DNA of 64,000 nt. Origin: Amanita rubescens (Eukaryota > Basidiomycota > Agaricomycetes > Agaricales > Amanitaceae). Each line of letters opens with the position of its first letter. The stretch's first letter is position 1. The translations under genes were made by a program, and so were the position numbers. Below the pieces are notes generated by a model. The model was not told the DNA's origin, did not search any database, and was given only the letters and a program-made list of their open reading frames with translations. Shown in pieces: positions 56,001 through 64,000 of the stretch. The DNA is taken from contig WION01000238.1 in the NCBI GenBank assembly GCA_015039365.1, positions 1 to 64,000 of the forward strand, in the 5' to 3' direction.

Positions 56001-56951
56001 GACTTGGCCGTCTTCAAGCCAAGCAATTCTAGGCCTATATTCATGTGGTACGTGGAGGGAGAGCAGAATCAAGTCGGATGCGGGGTCGGCAATGTTTGAA
56101 GGAACGTTGACATCGTTGAGGACTTGGCCTGTGGATGAAGAGAGGGCCGTAATGTGTAGGGTATAAGACGCCGTGGATTTCGCTACACCGATGACGTAGA
56201 CTGCGTAAGAGGTCGAGAAGACTTTTGTGTATATAACGAGGGAGCTGTCGAAAAGAGTCAACACACGCAACTATGCAGAAAACCGATGCGTACCCCTGGT
56301 CTGGAGCTGTCCATGTCCATTTCACCTCGCCAGTGCTGCCATCAATATGGGATAGCTGGTATCCCTTGGTGAGAACGAGAAGATCGTTCGGCTTGTCTGC
56401 GACGTAGGCTACGAAACGTCCAAAGTGCAGGGGCTGGGATGCACTGCCTTCTAGTTGAGGATGAAGACTTTGCTCGGAGATGAGGTGACCGGTGGAGACG
56501 TCGAAAACACGCAACGTTGCATCACGCTGGCCGGAGAGAGTGGTTATGACTGTACGATTAATCTCAGGCTCATTGGCACCAGGGTAAAGCAAAGCAAATG
56601 GAATACCTGTGTCATCCGTGTACAATGCGTTGATTCTATCTTCTCTGTCAAAGATAAACCGCCAAGCTGAAGAAGTGATGAGCCGAACATCCCAATGACT
56701 CAAGGACGCAGCAACTAACCCACAGTGCCGTTTCCAGGATGCAAAGCTGCAAGCACATTGTTCGTCGTCGCTGTCAGCACGAGGCTGGAATCGTTTCCAG
56801 AAGAATGGAACCTTGGCGCTGTTTCTGCCGCGCCAAGGAGAGGAACGCCGATAAGAGGTTTATACCAGTCAATGACGCCAACGTCCGACTCGTGCAAAGC
56901 CCAAGCTTGCGCCGAGAACAGAGCAAGAGCATGCAGGAGACAAAGGCGCAT
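53091..56951 (-). CDS. EMC1: ER membrane protein complex subunit 1 (EMC1)
   Basis: The largest EMC subunit, with a lumenal beta-propeller region and one C-terminal membrane span, helping insert membrane proteins at the ER. Start MRLCLLHALALFSAQAWALH at 56951, a good signal peptide, followed by ESDVGVIDWYKPLIGVPLLG. Internal propeller sequences include WRFIFDREDRINALYTDDTG, YQLSHIDGSTGEVKWTWTAP and MYAIDTANGEIVWSRIFGLG. The C-terminal DUF1620-type region includes QAYVYHRGISAIATTSTKFG. The end is FDVLSESFNKAQLVFTVLGL, a membrane span, RPMVKKKLLNQKWYQ and a stop at 53093-53091. About ten short introns. No break was seen, but not every splice was checked. A DNA transposon begins 14 bp upstream of the start codon. 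Confidence 0.92.
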
Positions 56952-56979
56952 TTCGAGGATTCCCCAAATGCGACACTGT

Positions 56980-57107
56980 CACACTCACGGTCATCCTACA
57001 CACTCGCCAAACGGCCACCACACTCGCTCAAATGCCCCTCACATTCACCAAAGTGTTGGCCACACTTGTCAAAAAACCCCTCACACTCATTTAATACATC
57101 CACACTC
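56980..57107 (+). repeat. left subterminal CACACTC array
   Basis: Heptamer CACACTC or one-base variants at 56980, 56999, 57019, 57040, 57061, 57082 and 57101, i.e. every 19-21 bp, about two helical turns. Likely repeated transposase-binding sites. Confidence 0.8.
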
Positions 57108-57379
57108 GCACCCTCCGTGATGAGATGCCATGATTTGGAGAGCATACGTGGCACGCCGCACCGCTTGCGTGACCTTCCTCATTTAGTTTGGTGCCAGGGC
57201 CCTCCTTCCTCATTTAGTTTAAGCTGTTCCTGGGGGACAAAGAGAGCGTAAAGAGATTGTAAAGAGAGCGACAAAGAGAGATCGAGCAATCCGACGCTCG
57301 CCCCAAAAAGTTATGATAGTGTAATTGTTAGTGACATTGAAATTACAACACATTTCCGAGTCAATAGTAAATACTAAAT

Positions 57380-60300
57380 TTACGAGCCTCCAGTATTTGT
57401 AAGGAAGCTATTGAACAGTTCTTCAGTAGTTGGATCAATTGCATAGTATGATGGGTCGGTTGTTGCAGGTTCTACATCACCTGAGACATTGTGCAACATC
57501 ACCATTTGGTCGTGACTGGCATGTGGTAATAGGTTTTCAGATACAGTGTATGGCAAGTCGTTGCTAGTTGACGTGTTCAGCAAGTTACCATAGTAGTTGC
57601 CCAGACCAGTGCTTGTTGACGCTATCGGCATGTCACTATATTGGGCCCATCCCGGAAGACTACCATCATATATTAGCGACGTTAGTAAACCTTCAAGACA
57701 CGTACTGGTCAGCAACCTGAGCATCCAGATTACAGGCTGACGACAGCCCTTCCTCGGGCCACGTCATTGTGTTATCCCACATTCCAAAACCGCCGGCGGC
57801 CGCAGCAAATGCCTGTGCCTGTGGGATGTATGTCTCATCTGGGCCTGACGGTCCTGACCATGTGATTAGCGGTTTATCTAAGGACAATGTGAGATATTGT
57901 CGGTGTTGCACACCTTCGTTAATCTGTGCTGGGCCTTGTTCCTTTCCCTTTCGAGACGAAGTTCGACCACTAGAACTTGATCCAACTCGATATGAAGATG
58001 AGCGCCTTGACGACAAGCCGGCCTTGCGCGTCTTTAATTCTTTCAACTTCTCCTGGTTGTCTTTCCGAACTTGGCTCAAGGCCTGTATCTCGTTATTGAT
58101 TCGGTCCACCTCTGAATCCTGAAACCTTTTCTCTTGAGATTTGCGAGCTGTAAGAGAATTGCGTGTCAGTGCCCGTGACATGCGATTAAAGGCATCATTC
58201 CGATTGTTGCGGAGAACACCGGCTGTCATTGAGTCCTTGATTTCCGCAGCAACTGTGTTATCGAGGATACGGGCACTGCCAGTTATCAGTACTCTATTTC
58301 TCAAATGGTGCTCTCGGAAATCCTGGCACACCTTTCAATTGCTTCAACAAGCGACAACTTCGTGCCAGTGTTAGAATTCGTCCAGTGATGCTGGCTTTCA
58401 CCCATGTTTGTTGTCGCCTGGGTTATTGTCCAGTCCGCCGGGTTCATTTTTGTACGTAATGGCATAATTGCTGGAAGGATCCAGCGATGGTCAAGTTTAT
58501 GAGCCCACCACGCTGGCAATTGTCAATTACTATTAATTTCACATAGCAATACAGTTAATATCGGTATACGGACCTTGAACCTCATCGGGGAGATCCCCGA
58601 TCCACGTTGAAAATTCACTGAACTCCTTCTCTGTCTTGATGTAAGGAAAATCTTGGATTCGCCGGTATTGTTCATCATTGAGCACTGGTCGGAGTTTCTG
58701 GATGCCGCTGTGATACAGATCAAGATGTGTCCAAGAAATGGTCTTTGAAATGAGACAATACCGTTTTACATGCGTGTAGCATGCACGAACAACATATTGA
58801 ACTAGGATCTCAGGATCTGTTGTTCTTATTTCACTATAGTCTGGCTCATTGGTGGTGAGGAATGAGTCTCCAAAGCCCTGAACTTGCGCAAGTTCAAGGT
58901 CAACATTGAGGGAGAGAAGGTTTCCGCCACGACTGAACCGTTTGAAGAGTAGGCGCCGATTTGTAATTACATGCGTGAGACGTTGGAATTCATCGAAAAG
59001 GGCTTTGTATTGCGTTCTATCTGCCCTGTTAGTGTATATTCGTCCAATGGTCACAGCTAGACGAGTCAGGTATGAGCAATTGGATACCAGCCTTGCCATG
59101 GGCTTATCATCGTACCTCGGTGAACTGCTGCACACCAGATAACTATTTCACACTCCTGGAACTCTCCAACTGTACGCTTAAATGTCGTGTCAATTTGAAT
59201 CGTGATGGCCTGATGAACGAGGCCAAGTAGATATGGATGAAATGTGTAAATCAATAGTCCGTCACTTGGAGTTGTCAGAATATTATGAACGTAGCGCTCA
59301 TCAACAGGCTTTTTGCGTTCGCTTCCAAGAATGTTCCATACTCCTGACAAGTAACGATCAATAAAAAAGAGTAACATTTGCAAAGGCGTGAAACATTGTT
59401 TACCTGGGATGCCAAATCCACATGGGTATAGCTTCCGTTTCTCCTGACGGATGATATCCTGTTTTAGGCGATTGGACTGCAGAGCAGGACTCGTCAAAGC
59501 TGGAGTTTTGCCCTGTAGGATCAACCGAGTGCTCGAAGCTATTAAGTTTGCGTGACGAGTCAGCCTGAGAAAATCTGAAAAAATTGTTTATTACCATTCT
59601 CTACTGACTGAACCGTGCTCCCTATCACTCCCACAGCGTCAACGCAACTCCGGTACAGATTCCTGAGGTCTCGAGAGGCTTTGGATGCCGGTAGGACAGG
59701 GTGCGAATGAGGGTAATCGTGGTTCGGTACAATACATGCCATGCGAATTGTTGGGTCCACGGGGACGTAAATGGTTCGTGATGCTGGGCAATTGTGCCGC
59801 TTCATGTTAGTTTGGGTCCCATTGGCATTGTGCGGAAAGCCTAGTGATTGTGATTAACCGATTTTGTCAAGTAGATCAGTGGAAAGATCGTGACTTACGA
59901 CATTTCTCAACTTTCCCTCCAACATGTGCTGGAATGACTCGGCTGCATTTAGAGGCACCGGAAAAACCATCCAGCTCCTCCCCCGCAAATAAACGAGCTA
60001 GCATGTGTTCATCAACGTTATCGGGTATTGAATGGTACTGGTGATTGTCCCGAAACGAGCGCGTCCATCCTGAACATGCAATAAAGTATGGCTTGGCCCT
60101 CTTCGTCGAATCCTACTCCAGTGGTTGAGACAATCTCATCAATGAAAAGACCACCATAGTCATACCTTATATGACTTCATGATAGGGTGACCAGTGCATA
60201 GCGAACCTGCACTATCGCGCGCATTGCATTGGCGAGACTGTATGACAAGCCAGAATCTGCAAGGAAGCAGTTAGCTGCAGTACCACTGTAGCGGGAGCAA

Positions 60301-61486
60301 GACGAGAGTGCGTACGTCAAGACCAGCTTCTCAGCACTGTTAGCTTCTTTTGTACGGTCTTGTAACTGAGCTTCAATGATGGATGAGAGTGAGTTGGGGT
60401 CAAGTTCATATCGCTCGGCATTGAGAAACTTGGGATCTACTTGTTCACAAGCATAGAAGCCAGCACAATCAAGGCGGCTTCTGCGGCATGGGACCGGAAC
60501 TCCAGTAAAGATGTCAAAAAATGGTTTTGAATCCCCGTCACCAGTTCCACCACGCCAAGAGTCTTGATCCTATCCAGACCGCGCTCGAATCAGTCCAGAC
60601 AGGATGCCAGCAAGATTGTAGTAAACTCACCTTGTTTTTTATTATAGCGTCTACGGTCAGAAGCTCGTGACCATTTCCTTCATAAATGTTGTATTTGGGG
60701 TCGCGTAAATCAATGATGTATGCGGTTTTGACACGAGGAACTGGCCAATAGCTTGGCAAGCCAGTGACGTACTCGACGCGATCCACTAAAAGCTGCCGAT
60801 TTAGTCGGCGAGGCTTATCCGAGACACGCGACGTTACATCCTGGTCTAGCCACACCGTGTCAGAAGGTAGCTCAGTTTCGTCGTCGCTGGCCATATCTTG
60901 GGAGTTTGGGATATATTCATCGGATCCAGACTCATGCTCCGAGAAGTCTCCAGTATCACCAACCAGTGTGGTATCGCTAGGTGTACCGGTACGGCTCAAG
61001 TCACCGCCAAGGCTAGGGATGATGCATGTCTCAGGATCGTCTTCAGCCTCTGAATCGGAAAGGATTTCGATCGTCTCATGCCCATTTTCGTGGGTGGAGC
61101 GAATGCGGACTTCCCCAGCGCTGAGCGATAGCGGAAGATCTTCTACTTTGACTGAATGGTCCAGCGGCTCGCGTTTAATTATTACTGCAAATATTGAGAC
61201 CACTAGTAATTGTCTGAACTTAGAAATGAGACAAACCTTTGTTCCTTGAGACGTTATGTTTCATAAACTCTTTCAACTCGCGTACATCAATCCAGTCATT
61301 TGAGACGAATTTGGTGGGGTTGCGTTCTATGAATGTCTTTGTGTAAATCTGCAAAGAGACGTATCACTATCAGGTCCAGTAAACATGATAAATATGATCG
61401 TAATTACTCACCTCATTCCTAAATCCTTCGATAATTCCTAGTGGCACGCTGTGTAAAAAATCCTTCTCTTCCTCAGTACGAGGCAT
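57380..61486 (-). CDS. MULE-like DDE transposase
   Basis: Start MPRTEEEKDFLHSVPLGIIE at 61486, then an acidic linker with many Ser/Asp residues. A cysteine-bearing DNA-binding-like region reads FTGVPVPCRRSRLDCAGFYA with a later His motif (HNCPASRTIYVPVDPT, NHDYPHSHPVLPA). The catalytic core begins with AITIQIDTTFKRTVGEFQEC, where the first Asp of the DDE triad is expected. Next come a helical region and the family-typical WWAHKLDHRWILPAIM and ATTNMGESQHHWTN. A coiled-coil (EVDRINNEIQALSQVRKDNQ) and a short tail end at 57380. About ten introns. No internal stop was noticed in the exons examined, so activity is conceivable. Similar proteins are, from memory, frequent in Agaricomycetes; the superfamily call (Mutator-like) is inferred from the D-x-TFKR context. 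Confidence 0.75.
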
Positions 61487-61966
61487 TGTAAGCCTGTTCT
61501 GAAGGGCTGTTGAAGACCGTGACAACTTTGCGAGTATTCGTTTCTCCCTCTCGGCACCATCACCACCGTTTCACTCGCTCTCAGCCATATAATTTCAATT
61601 TTCTGCACGGCCGCTGATCCACTTGCCTCCCTACAGGTCGGAACAAACCTTTATGCAGCTCAGGCCCGAGTGTGGTTGCTTGATCAAGTGATGATATCCC
61701 CGAGAAGTAATATGCCAGCCAGTTACTGAAGGCGAAAGATGACGAATATATTTGGCTAACATATATACAGGTGAGCGAGTATGGTATAGCTATCAGCGAT
61801 GCTACCGTGTGTGCTTACCTGCTGTCGACGTTGAGAGCTGAGCCGACAGGAGAGTGATCGTGCGTGGGAGTAATATCCTTATGGGGCACGTGTGACAGTA
61901 TTTGCATTTGTTAGTAGCTCCCTCTAATACTACGAAGTCATGCTATTATGTGGGGTGCTTGATCGC

Positions 61967-62075
61967 GAACGTGAGGATCATTTAAGTGAGTGTGATGAGC
62001 ATTATAGTGAGTGTGAGGGAGGCCGGAGCAAGTGTGGTGGCCATTCAACGAGTGTGTCGGTTGATGGCGAGTGTG
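61967..62075 (-). repeat. right subterminal CACACTC array (inverted)
   Basis: The complementary heptamer GAGTGTG or variants at 61967, 61988, 62009, 62030, 62050 and 62069, again every 19-21 bp, mirroring the left array. Confidence 0.8.
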
Positions 62076-62089
62076 ACAGTGTCGCATTT

Positions 62090-62334
62090 CACCTATCCTC
62101 AGCGCATTTCGTGGCTGGAGAAGAATTGCTACTCAGGGTCGCGCCGACGCGCCGATCGACGTGTCCGAGTCCGGCGCCAATTCCGAGTCCGAGTCTAAGC
62201 TTAGCCTACGCAGTAACTTCCTGCCTCCACGTGCTGAGCTTTCACCGAGGCCTTGTGGTGCTAGGCTATACTGTATTAACCAATGCTATGTAAGATGGTA
62301 AGTATAAGATGCTTAGAGTTGGAGTATAGCTGCA
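62090..62334. other. intergenic, right flank of the transposon
   Basis: Sequence between the transposon end and the third DUF2235 gene. It presumably combines the displaced EMC1 upstream region with the DUF2235 promoter. No other signal recognised. Confidence 0.4.
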
Positions 62335-64000
62335 ATGCGTACTTCACTCCGCCCAAGCAATCTTCCTAGTCCACTCCCTCCTACTTCGCCTACTTCAATG
62401 GCTTTCAATGTTCCTGGGAGCTCCCAATGGCACCCGCGATCGTTCCCTATGCCCCTTACACCAGATTTCTCTCCAACGACTACAGACGCTGCATCGTTTC
62501 AACCTTTCGCCGTTGGTGAACGTGAACCCCGGCCCGAACGTGCGTCCGAACTTAAGCCTGCACCTGAGCCCGAGCCTACAAAGCCAAGGACTCTTGTCCT
62601 GTGCTTTGATGGCACAGGAAATAAATTTGGAGAGGTACGTCTCTCGTCTGTTGGCGAATCCATCAATGACCTTGTTCCGCAGGAAGTATGTCACTACCAG
62701 AAAATAAGCCTCCATTCGCTTAATATTCATTAGAACTCGAACGTCGTTCGCTTCTTCAGAGCATTAATTAAGACCAAGCGTGACGAGCAGATCGTATATT
62801 ACCAGGTATGTAATTTGAATTTAGCCTCTATTTTCATATTCATACATCTAGCCCGGGACTGGCACGTATAATAAACATGCATTCTTCACGCATACAGCTA
62901 GTGCGCTTGCGTCCACGCTTGATGCAGCCATCGCGCTGCATCTCAATGACCACGCCAAGGAAGGGTATGACTGCCAGTTCTCGTTCATCATACGATCAAT
63001 AAATCTATCCCTCCTCTAGATACCAGTTCTTGATTCAAACTTATCAGTGAGTACCGACACCTCAAGTGACAGAAATACTGAACAATAGTCCAGCCCTGGA
63101 GACAAGATCTGCTTGTTTGGATTTTCTCGTGGAGGTACTTGACTACCTTACATCATCCTTCCCGTCCCTGATTATCATCCGTACCCTTAGCTCACATCGC
63201 TAGGGTCCTGGCAGGCATGCTTTACAAGGTAGTCTTAACCCAATCCGGTAATAACTTTATCTTACCTCACAAGGTTGGAATCATACCGAGAGAAAACATA
63301 CAACAAGTCGACTTTGCCTTCAACATCTACGGTACTACCGGATACCAAGGGTACAAACTTAGCCATGAATACAAACAGACTTTCGCGTACGTTACTATCC
63401 TAACAGTCACTTCTCTCTCCCTCACCTTGACGCAGTTCACCAGTCGCAGTCGATTTTGTCGGTGTCTGGTAAGCCAACAATCACCAACGTACTCACCTCT
63501 CCCTCATCACCACCTCAACTCTAGGGACACCGTTTCCTCCGTGGGCATCATCCCTCGCACGCACCCCTACACATCCGTCAACTACGGCATCAAAACCTTC
63601 CGACACGCACTGGCACTCGACGAGCGCCGCGCCAGGTTCCGCCCAAACGTATGGAACGAACTAACCCCAGATCGCGAACAAGAACTAGACGTGGACATTC
63701 CTGAACCGGCTATCCCCTCGGATGTTAATCGAGATGAATGGACTTATGAACCACCCGACCGGGACTATGCAGACGTGCAAGAGGTATGGTTTGCAGGATG
63801 TCACGCGGACGTGGGCGGCGGCTCCCACTCCACGCGCCGAAACCGGAGTTTATCGTCCATTCCCCTCCGCTGGATGATCAAAGAATGTATCTTGGCCAAA
63901 ACAGGGATTCTATTTGATCTCGAGTATCTCAAAGAATCCGTCGATTTTGATTTTAACGGTCTTTTGGAAGAAATGATGAAAAAGGGTGTCAAGGTGGAGG
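62335..64000 (+). CDS. DUF2235 protein, copy 3 (3' end beyond window)
   Basis: Start MRTSLRPSNLPSPLPPTSPT, a Pro-rich disordered leader of about 80 residues. The domain follows: RTLVLCFDGTGNKFGE, NSNVVRFFRALIKTKRDEQI, VYYQPGTGTYNKHAFFTHTA, DKICLFGFSRGAHIARVLAG (GxSxG type), MLYKVGIIPRENIQQVDFAF, VDFVGVWDTVSSVGIIPRTH, VWFAGCHADVGGGSHSTRRN and LRWMIKECILAKTGILFDLE. The intron positions match those of copies 1 and 2 but the sequence is clearly more diverged, so this is an older paralogue. It keeps the consensus FAGCHADVGGG block without the insertion-like intron products seen in the other two. Intact up to the window edge. Confidence 0.88.

Larger units (their letters stand above)
56966..62089. 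mobile_element. MULE-like DNA transposon, 5.1 kb
   Basis: Bounded by perfect 21-bp terminal inverted repeats (56966-56986 and 62069-62089; outer bases AAATGCGACACTGTCACAC), extending as looser inverted similarity for about 130 bp. Contains one spliced transposase gene. No target-site duplication is visible: the nine bases outside the left end and outside the right end differ, so the ends may be slightly misplaced or the insertion may have been followed by flank change. It is inserted between EMC1 and the DUF2235 gene. Confidence 0.88.

Overview
The window reads as nuclear DNA of a filamentous basidiomycete, most likely an Agaricomycete. Genes carry many introns of about 45-60 bp with GT..AG ends (donors GTAAG, GTACG, GTGAG and also GTTCG). 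Families typical of mushrooms and their relatives are present: WD40 repeats with an NLR-like C-terminus, TKL kinase with VWA domains, tandem F-box genes, DyP peroxidase, amine oxidase, a Ppo-type dioxygenase-P450 and DUF2235 proteins. Housekeeping genes are split by small introns. No prokaryotic or organellar signals were seen. No database search was possible; all family names rest on motif recognition, and gene starts and splice sites are hand-inferred.

Layout. 0-1.2 kb: 3' part of a WD40 gene. 1.5-5 kb: prefoldin subunit 3 (-) and an MRD1-like gene (+), head to head, both with a Trp codon turned into TAG; MRD1 is also cut off after the start of its second RRM, next to an unrecognised (-) gene with tandemly repeated segments. 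5.3-7 kb: mitochondrial dicarboxylate carrier. 7.8-11.5 kb: TKL kinase-VWA gene (-) whose VWA module is tandemly duplicated and which has a frameshift in the kinase N-lobe. 13.9-18.3 kb: disordered protein gene, hydroxymethylbilane synthase with an 11-nt micro-exon, and an unrecognised membrane protein gene X. 18.5-31.6 kb: a rearranged duplication. Two closely similar DUF2235 genes lie in inverted orientation around a block holding a P-loop GTPase remnant, a degenerate Ppo-like gene and a small secreted protein gene; a decayed second copy of X and two HMBS fragments accompany the second DUF2235 copy.

32.4-39.8 kb: a protein with a basic repetitive tail, then three tandem F-box genes (one frameshifted, one without a clear start). 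40.3-51.3 kb: an oxidative island with an L-amino-acid-oxidase-like flavoenzyme, a DyP peroxidase, three paralogous small beta-rich proteins of unknown family and a further unknown gene, bracketed by two directly oriented copies of a dispersed repeat; one copy holds a foldback MITE whose empty site is visible in the other. 51.4-57 kb: ribosomal proteins uS8 and eS17 (divergent) and EMC1. 57-62.1 kb: a complete-looking MULE-like DNA transposon with terminal inverted repeats, inserted 14 bp upstream of the EMC1 start codon. 62.3-64 kb: 5' part of a third, more divergent DUF2235 gene.

Functionally, housekeeping genes (carrier, HMBS, ribosomal proteins, EMC1) alternate with fast-evolving accessory families. 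The most suggestive partnership is amine oxidase (H2O2 producer) with DyP peroxidase (H2O2 consumer) among the novel small-protein paralogues.
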